Positions 8,370-17,127 of a DNA stretch of 64,000 nucleotides are shown here, piece after piece. The notes beneath the pieces were generated by a model. It did not search any database and was not told where the DNA came from. It worked only from the letters and a program-made list of their open reading frames with translations. The number at the start of each line of letters is the position of its first letter. Position 1 is the stretch's first letter. A program made the translations under genes and the position numbers. Source of the DNA: Alteromonas confluentis (lineage in GTDB: Bacteria; Pseudomonadota; Gammaproteobacteria; Enterobacterales; Alteromonadaceae); NCBI RefSeq assembly GCF_001757105.1, contig NZ_MDHN01000037.1, forward strand, positions 62,001-126,000, in the 5' to 3' direction.

Positions 8370-10169
8370 TCAGACAGGTTCACTGTCAGGAACAATAAGA
8401 CTTATCAATTTCCAGTTCGCTTTTGGCTCCAGCGCTTTCCCGGTAAGGAAGGTGTGAGTACGCCCATTCTCATCAAATGCAATCAAGGGTACCGCTCTGT
8501 CACCATACTGTTTAGTATAATCGGCGAAGCTAAACTCTTCACTCAGGCGGGTTGTCTTAACTTTGGCACCGCGAGTGACCGCCGTTGCCAGATAGCCATA
8601 CGTTACACCCTCGTCAAACAATGCCATTTTCTTCGCATACTGAGTACTGACCTGATGGCTAGGTCTTGCCGTTTGCTCATTGTTGGTAAGTCCCCAAACC
8701 TTATCTTTCCCCATGGTGTACTCAAAGTGATAGGCAATCATTGGATTAAGTTGTTTGTAGGGCGACATGATCAGTACCGTGCCGAAGAGGTTAAGCTCGA
8801 GGCTTCGGGCAGCATGGTCTGACATAGGGTTACCGAAATAAGCAGGAATATCCATCATGCGGGTTTCCCGAATAGCATCCCAGTTCGTGTCTGCTATGCA
8901 AACCGGTAAGTTGTGGCTCTGCAATTCCTTTGCAAGAAGTCGGCTGAATTTGCTCCCACCAAAAATGAGAAAACCATTAGGGGCTGGCGAACGCACTTTC
9001 AGGAACGTTGCCACATATTTAGAGGACAAGCTCTGTACCACCACGGTGGCAATAATGACCACGAAAACCATTGGCACAATAACGCCTGCGCCCTCATAAC
9101 CTATTTCTTCCAACTGCAGAGAAAACAGTGCTGATACCGCAGCGGCGACGATACCTCGGGGTGCAATCCAGCTGATCAGTGCCAATTCACGCCAGTTTAG
9201 TCCGGTTCCTACCGATGAAGCGAGTACTGAAAGCGGTCGCGCGACAAACATAATGGCAATCAACACCACAAACACCCCAGAACCGACTTCCATAACGGCG
9301 TTCAGGTCGAGTCGTGATGCGAGAATGATAAATAATCCGGAGATAAGCAACACACTGAGTGTTTCCTTAAATTCCAGGATGTCTTCAACATCCACATCTT
9401 TCATATTTGCCAGCACCATACCCGCAATAGTCACTGCCAGCAGGCCTGACTCATGGGCAAGCGCGTTTGAAATGGCGAAAATGCCAAGGATAAGGGTGAG
9501 TACGGCAGTATTTTGCAGATAATGCGGAATGAGCTCTTTTCTTAGTGAAATACCAAGCAGATAACCACCAGCAAGACCAAAAATGGTGCCCAATCCTACC
9601 GTCTTACCAAAGGCGATGAGGGTGTGCATAAGCGCGGTGTCTTGTGACGCCACGATATACTCGTAAACCAGAACCGCTAGTAAGGCCCCGATGGGGTCTA
9701 TAACAATGCCTTCCCAACGAAGAATGTTGGCGATATTACTTTTGGGCCTTACTGTCCGAATCATCGGAACAATAACCGTTGGGCCCGTTACAGTGACTAT
9801 GGCCCCAAAAAGTGCTGAAAGCTGCCATGACAGATCCAAGCTAAAATGCGCGGCAAGTGCTGCTATTACCCAGGTAACCAAAACACCTACGCTACACAGG
9901 TTTCTCACCATGTTGCCATGACCGGCGATATCGCTGAACTTGAGCGTTAATGCGCCCTCGAACAGGATAATTGCTACAGACAGTGAGACCACTGGGAATA
10001 ACAGATCGCCAAACAGTGCATCGGCATCCAGTAGGTGAAATGTGGGACCGACGATAATGCCGACAATGAGTAGCGGCAAGATAGCCGGTAACCGAATTTT
10101 ATAGGCCAGGAACTGGCAGCAAATCGACAGTAGTCCAACGGTGACGAGGCTCAGTAAAGGGTCTGACAC
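8370..10169 (-). CDS. Na+/H+ antiporter (CPA1/NhaP-like) with cytosolic nucleotide-binding-like domain
   Basis: A 599-residue monovalent cation:proton antiporter of the inner membrane. About twelve hydrophobic segments fill residues 1-390, with conserved GPTVIVPMIR and WEGIVIDPIGALL motifs; the Asp in IDP is the ion-binding type residue of CPA transporters. The C-terminal 200 residues start with GFLIFGGSKFSRLLAKEL, which resembles a TrkA-N/Rossmann gating domain, so ligand control is likely. The GTG start has AGGA 8 nt upstream. The gene is monocistronic and divergent from the lipoprotein gene at 10390. Its 3' end faces the candidate small RNA. Confidence 0.87.
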   Translation of the reverse strand: MSDPLLSLVTVGLLSICCQFLAYKIRLPAILPLLIVGIIVGPTFHLLDADALFGDLLFPVVSLSVAIILFEGALTLKFSDIAGHGNMVRNLCSVGVLVTWVIAALAAHFSLDLSWQLSALFGAIVTVTGPTVIVPMIRTVRPKSNIANILRWEGIVIDPIGALLAVLVYEYIVASQDTALMHTLIAFGKTVGLGTIFGLAGGYLLGISLRKELIPHYLQNTAVLTLILGIFAISNALAHESGLLAVTIAGMVLANMKDVDVEDILEFKETLSVLLISGLFIILASRLDLNAVMEVGSGVFVVLIAIMFVARPLSVLASSVGTGLNWRELALISWIAPRGIVAAAVSALFSLQLEEIGYEGAGVIVPMVFVVIIATVVVQSLSSKYVATFLKVRSPAPNGFLIFGGSKFSRLLAKELQSHNLPVCIADTNWDAIRETRMMDIPAYFGNPMSDHAARSLELNLFGTVLIMSPYKQLNPMIAYHFEYTMGKDKVWGLTNNEQTARPSHQVSTQYAKKMALFDEGVTYGYLATAVTRGAKVKTTRLSEEFSFADYTKQYGDRAVPLIAFDENGRTHTFLTGKALEPKANWKLISLIVPDSEPV

Positions 10170-10389
10170 GTTATTTTCCTTTTTACCTTAAGTTTTCCGC
10201 CATTAAACAAATTTGGCATCTTATTGTTATATGGCTTGTTTATACTGCTTGCAGGACGAACCGGATTTACTTTCAAAAGGTTGCATAACGTCGCTACCTG
10301 CGTGCATAGTACTGAAGTTTGTTCTTATCATATTGTTTTAATTATCTATAGCTAATATAGCTTAGGCCCTTCTGTCAAAGAGAGTAATT

Positions 10390-11226
10390 GTGAATCGTAT
10401 TTTTTTGTTATTGAGCCCTTTGTTCCTGATGACGGGTTGCTCCGTGTCAGCAGATACCCAGCGAGGGGTTGAGGTACTGTCCAGTTATTCTCTGGATAAT
10501 GCACTAAAAGAAACCTCAGGTCTGTTCTGTATAGACGGAGGCGCGTTCTCAATTAACGATTCTGGCAATAAGCCGGAACTGTTCACCATAAACGAATTGG
10601 GTAAAATTACCGGAAAAGCAGAGCTGGATATCACTAACCAGGATTGGGAAACCATCACGGGAAATGAAGATTATTTGTATATCGGTGATATTGGCAATAA
10701 CGCCGGTAAACGAAAAAACCTCAAGATATACAGAATAGATCGCAAAGACAGTTCGAAAACAGAAAAATTGCGCTTCACGTATACCGGTAATAAGCCTGCA
10801 GACAATGTGCCTTACGCCCACGATTACGACGGTGAAGCAATGACTATGCGTGACGGTAAACTGCAGATTTTCTCAAAGAGCTGGGCGACAGAGACCGCAC
10901 ATGTGTATAACGTGCAGGACATCAAAGCCAAACAAGCGCTTTCGCCAATCGCAAACGTTGAAGGGTTACCAGGTGTTGTTACTGGCGTAGACTGGAGCGA
11001 AGAGAAGCAGGAATATGCGCTGGTGGGGTATCGCAGTAACGCACTGGGCATGTTTAAGCCGTTTATCGCCACGATTAGCAATGAGTATCAAGTTACCGGC
11101 GTTCATATGCTGCCGCAATTTGCGCAAGTAGAAGGCGTTTGTCATGCGCCAAATGGCAATATCTGGCTCACACAAGAAAGTTCTCCATATACTTCTGCAA
11201 AAATCGCAGTACTGAAAATCCACTAA
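10390..11226 (+). CDS. Putative lipoprotein, beta-propeller-like
   Basis: A 278-residue protein with a lipoprotein signal: hydrophobic residues 4-14 and the lipobox MTGC with Cys17. The mature part contains spaced short motifs (SGLFCIDGGAFSINDSG, DYLYIGDIGNN, GEAMTMRDGKLQIFSK, PNGNIWLTQESS) of the sort seen in beta-propeller or esterase-like phytase-like proteins, but I do not recognise a named family with certainty. It probably sits in the outer membrane or periplasm. The GTG start has only a weak AGAG upstream. It is a single gene between the antiporter and the next secreted protein. Confidence 0.7.
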   Translation: MNRIFLLLSPLFLMTGCSVSADTQRGVEVLSSYSLDNALKETSGLFCIDGGAFSINDSGNKPELFTINELGKITGKAELDITNQDWETITGNEDYLYIGDIGNNAGKRKNLKIYRIDRKDSSKTEKLRFTYTGNKPADNVPYAHDYDGEAMTMRDGKLQIFSKSWATETAHVYNVQDIKAKQALSPIANVEGLPGVVTGVDWSEEKQEYALVGYRSNALGMFKPFIATISNEYQVTGVHMLPQFAQVEGVCHAPNGNIWLTQESSPYTSAKIAVLKIH

Positions 11227-11381
11227 TTGTTTTAAAAATCAACAGATGCCGATTATAAGGGTATAGTTTTAGACTAATTGATAATCTAATTTTATACCCA
11301 AAGTCTCTCACCTTTTCTTATACTCAGTTCATCGATTGCAGCGATGTGCTGCGTTAACCAATTATGAAAAGGGAGCTGGCA

Positions 11382-11963
11382 ATGTTGAAGTTTGTTGCAT
11401 CTCTAGCGATTTTTGCTTCGCTGAGCACATTTCAGGTTCATGCTGGCTCTTTGTTCAGTGAGAAAACGGAGGCTTGGCTGAAAAAGCACCTCGAAGTCTC
11501 AAAGCAATTTGCCGTTTCACTTACCAAGAACAAAATCAAGTTTAATGGCTGTCAGCAGAAAGACTACAAACTCAGTATGTCTTTACAGCTTTCAGACAAT
11601 ACAAGCGTTGAAACCCTGGCCCTTTACGGCAGAGGGGTATTAGAGTTTGGTGTTTTCAATCAACGTGTAACATCCCGTTCTTACGAAGTGATCTCGTGGT
11701 GGCATAATGAAGATTTTCGTTACGGCATCGCAACAGGCTTACGTCCAGCCCACGACCTTGATTTACCCATGAGCGGGTCATTGGCGTTACCAGATAGTCG
11801 CACGCTATCCGTTTACCTCGAAACCGATGGCTTCAAAGAAGATCATGTTTTGTCTTTTGCTATGCGACGTGAGACGTGGTTAGGCAATACTTCGGATTTG
11901 GCGCTTAACTGGGATAAAAGTTACGACAATCAACTGCAACTGGGTTACCGAATTAGTTTCTGA
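11382..11963 (+). CDS. Secreted hypothetical protein
   Basis: A 193-residue protein with a Sec signal peptide (MLKFVASLAIFASLSTFQVHA, cleavage after VHA). The mature part contains one cysteine, alternating strands, and a YDNQLQLGYRISF end whose terminal phenylalanine and alternating pattern hint at a beta-rich periplasmic or outer-membrane protein. No family was recognised. ATG at 11382 is chosen for the GGGAG sequence 7 nt upstream; an in-frame ATG at 11364 lacks one. It shares a bidirectional terminator with the M3 peptidase gene. Confidence 0.65.
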   Translation: MLKFVASLAIFASLSTFQVHAGSLFSEKTEAWLKKHLEVSKQFAVSLTKNKIKFNGCQQKDYKLSMSLQLSDNTSVETLALYGRGVLEFGVFNQRVTSRSYEVISWWHNEDFRYGIATGLRPAHDLDLPMSGSLALPDSRTLSVYLETDGFKEDHVLSFAMRRETWLGNTSDLALNWDKSYDNQLQLGYRISF

Positions 11964-11990
11964 TATCGACTGAGAGGCCGGTTTCAATAA

Positions 11991-12020
11991 AAAGGGGGCG
12001 ATGATTTCATCGCCCCCTTT
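11991..12020. terminator. Bidirectional rho-independent terminator
   Basis: A perfect 14-bp inverted repeat (AAAGGGGGCGATGA at 11991-12004, TCATCGCCCCCTTT at 12007-12020) between two convergent genes; the A/T ends give a short U tract on both strands. Confidence 0.88.
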
Positions 12021-12039
12021 CTTATATGCAAGTGGTTAC

Positions 12040-14229
12040 TTACTTATCTTCTGGAACCGGGAAGCCGCGGTCTCGCATCAATGCATCTACTTCTGCATCG
12101 CGACCGCGGAACTTGCGATACGCCTCTGCTGGGTCCATTGCGTTACGTACAGAGAACAGGTATTTAACCAGCTTCGCAGACACTTCCTTATCGTAGAAAC
12201 CGCCTGGCGCTTCACGGAAAGCTTCAGCGGCATCGGAAGACAATACATCGGCCCACATATAGCCGTAGTAACCTGATGAATATCCTTCACCAGAGAATAC
12301 GTGACCAAACTGGGTGCTGCGGTGACGCATCACGATTTCTTCTGGCATATTCAGTTTAGCTAACTGTTCGCGCTCGAAAGCATCGGGATCAATTTTGTCA
12401 GGATCCGTGGTGTGATACAGCAAATCCATAATAGCGGATGCCATGTACTCAGTGGTGCCGAAGCCTGAGTTAAACGTGGCGGCATTTTTAATTTTCTGCA
12501 CCAGTTCTGCTGGGATTGGCTCGCCGGTTTTGTAGTGAACCAGATAGTTGTTGATCACTTCGTCAGTGGTAAGCCAACGTTCCAGCAATTGAGATTGGAA
12601 CTCGGTGTAATCACGAACGCCGGAATGTGACGTTGGATACTTTACATCTGCCGACAGGAAGTGCAGTGCGTGACCAAACTCGTGGAAATACGTGTTAGCG
12701 TCATCCCAGGAAATCAGCGTTGGCTCGCCTTCCGGCCCTTTCACGAAGTTTGAGTTGTTAGAGGCCAGTACGGTTGTTTCGCCATCGTAGGTGGTGTAAC
12801 TACGATACGTGGTTGCCCAGGCGCCAGAGCGCTTACCCTGACGAGCAAACGGGTCGAGGTACCATAAACCAATCAACTTACCGCTGTCTTTGTCTTTCAC
12901 TTCCCACACTTTCACGTCAGGGTGGAAAACGGGCACTTTTCCTTCTGGTACTGGTGTAAAGTCGAAGTTGAACAAACGACCGGCTACGTAGAACATCGCT
13001 TCACGTAACTTATCTAACTGCAGATATTGTTTTACTTCATTGGAATCGAGATCGTATTTTGCCTGACGGACTTTCTCAGCATAGAAGCGATAATCCCACG
13101 GTGCGATAGTGATGTCTGCGCCTTCTTCGTCGGCAATCGCCTGCATGTCGGCGACTTCCTCGTCGACGCGTGCAATGGCTGCAGGCCACACTTTCATCAT
13201 CAGATCCATGGCATTTTCAGGTGTCTTAGCCATACGATCTTCTAAGCGCCACTGGGCATAATTGTCGTAGCCAAGCAGTTCTACACGCTCATCACGCAAC
13301 GTTAGGATTTGCTTGATAACGTCGTTGTTATCAAACTCATCGCCATTGTCACCACGGTTGTAGTAGGTGTTCCACACTTTCTCACGCAGCTCGCGATTGG
13401 TGCTGTAGGTGAGGAACGGGTCCATGGATGATCGTGTGTTAGTGATTGCATACTCACCTTCGTGGCCACGTTCTTTAGCTGCCGTAGCGGCACCCTTAAT
13501 AAATGAATCGGGTAATCCGCCTAGTTGATCTTCAGTGATGTAAGTGACATAGTTTTCTTCATCATGCAGCACGTTGCTGGAAAACTTGTTATATAGACCA
13601 GCTAACTCTTTGCTGATTTCAGCATAGCGCGCTTTGCCTTCGGCATCTAAAGTGGCACCGTTGCGAGCAAAACCGTTGTAAACATTACTAACTACACGCT
13701 TTTCCTCTTCGCCCATGCTTTGCAGTTCTTCGCTTTCATATACGGCTTTTACACGCTCGAACAAGGCTTCATTCTGGGTAATTTTTGTTGAATAGGCCGA
13801 CAGCTCTGGAGACATCTCCGTGCGCACGGCGCGGAACTCTGGGCTCGATTTATTGGAACTAAAAATGCCGTAATATTTAAACACGCGGCTAAGTGCACTG
13901 CCTGCGCGTTCCATGGCCACAATAGTATTTTCAAATGTGGGGGGCTCTGGATTATTGGCAATCGCTTCAATTTCAGCGAGGTTCAACTCCATCCCTTTGC
14001 GCAGGGCTGGTTTTACATCTTCAACCTTCATTTTGTCGAACTGTGGTACACCGCCGTAGGGGCCGGGGAACTCTTGCAGTAGCACATTGCTAAATTCACT
14101 GGCTTGCTGGGTTTGTGTTGTTTGCGGTGCAGCAGCGGTAGTCGCTGATTCATTGGCAGCCTGATCAGAACAAGCGGTAAGGGACAGAGCAACGGCCAGA
14201 GCCGTTAGTGAGGTTTTAAAGTTTCCCAT
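12040..14229 (-). CDS. dcp: M3 family zinc metallopeptidase lipoprotein (dipeptidyl carboxypeptidase type)
   Basis: A 729-residue peptidase of family M3 that removes C-terminal dipeptides or cuts oligopeptides. Residues 1-20 are a lipoprotein signal ending in LTAC, with Cys20 as the lipid site, so the enzyme is exported, unlike the soluble enterobacterial Dcp. The zinc motif HEFGH is at residues 516-520 and the third ligand lies in the following YTEFQSQLLERW segment. The C-terminal part (GYSSGYYGYMWADVLSSDAAEAF) is typical. A low-complexity Ala/Thr/Gln linker (residues 24-45) joins the anchor to the catalytic part. A 13-bp inverted repeat lies directly upstream. Confidence 0.9.
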   Translation of the reverse strand: MGNFKTSLTALAVALSLTACSDQAANESATTAAAPQTTQTQQASEFSNVLLQEFPGPYGGVPQFDKMKVEDVKPALRKGMELNLAEIEAIANNPEPPTFENTIVAMERAGSALSRVFKYYGIFSSNKSSPEFRAVRTEMSPELSAYSTKITQNEALFERVKAVYESEELQSMGEEEKRVVSNVYNGFARNGATLDAEGKARYAEISKELAGLYNKFSSNVLHDEENYVTYITEDQLGGLPDSFIKGAATAAKERGHEGEYAITNTRSSMDPFLTYSTNRELREKVWNTYYNRGDNGDEFDNNDVIKQILTLRDERVELLGYDNYAQWRLEDRMAKTPENAMDLMMKVWPAAIARVDEEVADMQAIADEEGADITIAPWDYRFYAEKVRQAKYDLDSNEVKQYLQLDKLREAMFYVAGRLFNFDFTPVPEGKVPVFHPDVKVWEVKDKDSGKLIGLWYLDPFARQGKRSGAWATTYRSYTTYDGETTVLASNNSNFVKGPEGEPTLISWDDANTYFHEFGHALHFLSADVKYPTSHSGVRDYTEFQSQLLERWLTTDEVINNYLVHYKTGEPIPAELVQKIKNAATFNSGFGTTEYMASAIMDLLYHTTDPDKIDPDAFEREQLAKLNMPEEIVMRHRSTQFGHVFSGEGYSSGYYGYMWADVLSSDAAEAFREAPGGFYDKEVSAKLVKYLFSVRNAMDPAEAYRKFRGRDAEVDALMRDRGFPVPEDK

Positions 14230-14251
14230 GGTTCATTCCATCGTCGTTATT

Positions 14252-14281
14252 ATCAGCATTCCAGTCTACTGGAATGCTGAT
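14252..14281. repeat. Perfect inverted repeat upstream of the M3 peptidase gene
   Basis: ATCAGCATTCCAG (14252-14264) and CTGGAATGCTGAT (14269-14281) form 13-bp perfect arms around TCTA. It lies between the end of purU and the start of the M3 peptidase gene, 23 bp from the latter. No U tract follows on either strand, so it is a poor rho-independent terminator; an operator or mRNA hairpin is possible. Confidence 0.6.
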
Positions 14282-14348
14282 CACATCGCTATATAGCGAC
14301 GACGGGCACTACCTGAGGCGAGTTACTTTACCTTTACGCAAAAGCGTC

Positions 14349-15203
14349 TTAAGCAAAAACAACCGTCTTATTGCGATGAATGATCACCCGGTCTTCCAGG
14401 TGATTACGCACGCCGTGGGCGAGGGCATTTACTTCGCAGTCTTTCCCTTTGCGCACCATATCTGCTGCACTGTCGCTATGGCTGATACGCTTCACGCTTT
14501 GCTCGATGATTGGCCCCTCGTCGAGATCTTTGGTGACGTAGTGGCAAGTTGCACCAATCAGCTTTACACCGCGATCGTAAGCCTGCTGATACGGACGGGC
14601 ACCCGCAAAAGAAGGTAGGAAACTGTGGTGGATGTTAATGGCTTTGCCCTGCAGTTTTTGGCACAAGGTATCGGGTAAAATCTGCATAAAGCGCGCTAGC
14701 ACGGTTAAATCAATGTTGTAAGATTCGAGCAAGGTTTCAATTTGAGAGAACGCTTGTTCTTTACCTAACGATTTGAAATCCACCCAGCGGAATGGCACTT
14801 TGTACCAGTCAGCAAACTGTTTCATTTGCGGGTGATTCCCGATAATTACCGGAATATCACAGTGAAGTTCACCGGTATGCCAGCGGTGAAGCAAATCCAC
14901 CAGGCAATGTGACTCAAGGCTAGCTAGCAATGCCATGCGCTGCTTAGCGCGCGAATCCGTGAGTTTCCAGTTCATCTGGAATTCGTTGGCCAGCGGGGTG
15001 AAAGCTTCGATGAAGCTGTCGTAGTTTAAGCGAAGAGAGTCTGCGCCAATTTCGTGGCGCATGAAAAAACGACCGGTTTGCAAATCGGTATGATGGCTGG
15101 CTTCTACAATGGTACCGCCATGGTCGGCTAAGAACTGAGAAACCCGTGCAACCAGGCCAACCTGATCAGGGCAATCGATAACTAAACGAAACGTGTGCTG
15201 CAT
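14349..15203 (-). CDS. purU: Formyltetrahydrofolate deformylase
   Basis: A 284-residue enzyme that hydrolyses 10-formyl-tetrahydrofolate to formate and tetrahydrofolate, balancing one-carbon pools and supplying formate for PurT. An N-terminal ACT domain (residues 5-80, starting FRLVIDCPDQVGLVARVSQF) precedes the formyltransferase fold, with INIHHSFLPSFAGARPYQQA as the conserved catalytic segment (Asn/His of the family) and GATCHYVTKDLDEGPIIEQ near the end. The ATG at 15203 starts directly at the ACT domain. Confidence 0.95.
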   Translation of the reverse strand: MQHTFRLVIDCPDQVGLVARVSQFLADHGGTIVEASHHTDLQTGRFFMRHEIGADSLRLNYDSFIEAFTPLANEFQMNWKLTDSRAKQRMALLASLESHCLVDLLHRWHTGELHCDIPVIIGNHPQMKQFADWYKVPFRWVDFKSLGKEQAFSQIETLLESYNIDLTVLARFMQILPDTLCQKLQGKAINIHHSFLPSFAGARPYQQAYDRGVKLIGATCHYVTKDLDEGPIIEQSVKRISHSDSAADMVRKGKDCEVNALAHGVRNHLEDRVIIHRNKTVVFA

Positions 15204-15279
15204 GATGATTATAACTCTGAAAAATATGCCTCATGTTTTACCATGCGGTGCGCATCTGTAAAGCCGAAATTAATATATC

Positions 15280-15879
15280 TCATAGCAGTCCCCGGCGAAG
15301 CCGCTCGCGGACAGAAATATTCGGCTCCAATGACCAGGAGTGTCGGATGGGATACCGCACCCCAGAAGGCGTTGAAACAGACTCAAAAAAGTGGAAATCC
15401 TGACAGTGCAATTTTAGTGACGGCGGGAGTAAAGGAGCAGGAACCTCGCTGGTGGCTTTCCTCACCAAAGTAACATGCGGGCGATATTCCCGACTTTCTA
15501 CCGGAATACCACTGGCCCGGGCAGCTTTGCGGATTTCCTTTGCTAGTTTCATCAGCGGCTTTTCAGGCGAAAAGGGCGCGGCAAAGAGAATTTTCGGGCC
15601 GTCCCAGTAGCCGGTGGTATCCAATTCAATGTCAAAAGGCTCAGCTGTGAGCTCATCCAGAATGGAAAGTAATTCGTCATGCTGGCGGGGAGTGATGTCA
15701 CCCAGAAATGCCAGGGTGATGTGATAGTTCTCTGGCGGCACCGAAACCGGCGGACTTTTCTGATTAGGCAGTAATCCTTCAGGTCGCTTGGCTGACACCG
15801 ACGGCAGGGCTTTCTCACGCCATTCTGCCAGGGCAAGTTTGTTGTTAGCGGACAAGTCCAGTCCGATGAAACTACGCAT
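15280..15879 (-). CDS. thpR: RNA 2',3'-cyclic phosphodiesterase (2H family)
   Basis: A 199-residue member of the 2H phosphoesterase family (LigT/ThpR), which opens RNA 2',3'-cyclic phosphates. The two catalytic HxT/S-type motifs are visible as NYHITLAFLG and RPHVTLVR. The opening MRSFIGLDLS is typical. The last 15 residues are basic. It lies 76 bp upstream of purU on the same strand, so it may be cotranscribed. Confidence 0.88.
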   Translation of the reverse strand: MRSFIGLDLSANNKLALAEWREKALPSVSAKRPEGLLPNQKSPPVSVPPENYHITLAFLGDITPRQHDELLSILDELTAEPFDIELDTTGYWDGPKILFAAPFSPEKPLMKLAKEIRKAARASGIPVESREYRPHVTLVRKATSEVPAPLLPPSLKLHCQDFHFFESVSTPSGVRYPIRHSWSLEPNISVRERLRRGLL

Positions 15880-16037
15880 AATGCTTTTACCACTTTTAAT
15901 GTCGACTTAAACAGGGCGTCTGGCGCTCATGGGTGTGAGTATATCAGTCTGGCGTCGATCTGGTTGTCTGGAAATTAATATGTTATTGATAGGTTAACGG
16001 TTTAAGCCGGGATCAATGATTAAAGGACTAATGACTC

Positions 16038-17021
16038 ATGGCAATGACGCACAAAATTTTGAAAGGCATCGGACTGCTCATTCTACTAGTTGTGATTATT
16101 TACGGTGTGCTAAGAGCGGCTGCCTGGGTACATTCTCCTTCTTCTCATTATCCCGGTGAATACCTGTCGGTAAATAGTAAACAGGTAAGGTACGTATGCA
16201 GTGGCGACGGGGCGCCGCTGATATTTTTTGAGAGTGGCTTTGGTTCAGGCTCAGATGAAACCTGGAAATCGCTGTCTGAAAAATTATCTCAAACGAATCG
16301 GGTTTGTTACTACGATCGCTTAGGTTATGGCGGCAGTGATGACATTGCCCCCGATTTCTCTACCGACGATAAATCGATGGTGCAGCAAGCCATTCTTACC
16401 CATGTTGCCGCTGACCAGCCAGTGATTGTCGTTGGGCATTCCTACGGCGGTATTTTGGCTCGACGCACGCTGCATCGCGCTTTAAACAACACTGGTGAAG
16501 TGGCGAACTTGAACATAGCCGGCCTTATTCTGGTGGACTCCGCCCACGAAAATCAGCACGAGATCCTGCGTGGCAAGCTCGACCCTATTCCTGCCGAAGT
16601 GGAACAGAAAGCCTATTGGACAGCCTGGTTTGGTGTGGATGACATTCTGGCCATGTTCAGGCCGGGCGTGGAGGAAGGAGAAGTTGATTCGAGCGCGTAT
16701 TATGTCAGCCTTCGCTGGGCGCACGTGCTCTCAACTTATGTTCGGGAAAAAGGCAATTACACGCCATTGGATGAATTCGACTATGACTTTGGTGATTTGC
16801 CCATGATTGTGCTGTCTCACGATGATAAAGCCTACGAAGGTAATCCACGTTTCGAGGGGGTTGGTCCTTTATGGACAGCTTTGCAAGAAGAGTTGGCCGC
16901 TCTCTCTGACAACAGTGAAATACGTGTGGTTGAGGGCGCGACCCATGATATTCCCGCAGATGCTCCTTCAGCAGTTATTCAGGCAGTGGAAGATATGCTG
17001 ATAAAGGTAGCGCCAGAGTAA
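16038..17021 (+). CDS. Alpha/beta hydrolase, membrane-anchored
   Basis: A 327-residue alpha/beta hydrolase. Residues 7-28 are a hydrophobic anchor or signal (ILKGIGLLILLVVIIYGVL). The nucleophile elbow is VVGHSYGGIL, with Ser as nucleophile; an Asp in the later IVLSHDDKAYEG segment and the His of VVEGATHDIPAD complete a likely triad. The oxyanion region LIFFESGFGSGSDE is also visible. The substrate is unknown. AAGGA precedes the ATG at 11 nt. It is divergent from thpR. Confidence 0.85.
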   Translation: MAMTHKILKGIGLLILLVVIIYGVLRAAAWVHSPSSHYPGEYLSVNSKQVRYVCSGDGAPLIFFESGFGSGSDETWKSLSEKLSQTNRVCYYDRLGYGGSDDIAPDFSTDDKSMVQQAILTHVAADQPVIVVGHSYGGILARRTLHRALNNTGEVANLNIAGLILVDSAHENQHEILRGKLDPIPAEVEQKAYWTAWFGVDDILAMFRPGVEEGEVDSSAYYVSLRWAHVLSTYVREKGNYTPLDEFDYDFGDLPMIVLSHDDKAYEGNPRFEGVGPLWTALQEELAALSDNSEIRVVEGATHDIPADAPSAVIQAVEDMLIKVAPE

Positions 17022-17127
17022 TCGTAAATAGAGTGATGTAGCATACTGCGATATTGCTCTCATTCGCCCCGTGCAAAATCATGGCAGGCAGGTAAAATGC
17101 GCCATACATAAACCACACTGAAGCACT

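Noticed and set aside
11259-11299. Imperfect inverted repeat GGGTATA...TATACCC
   Set aside because: Arms match at only about 12 of 15 positions, are AT-rich and have no U tract; too weak for a terminator or operator call.
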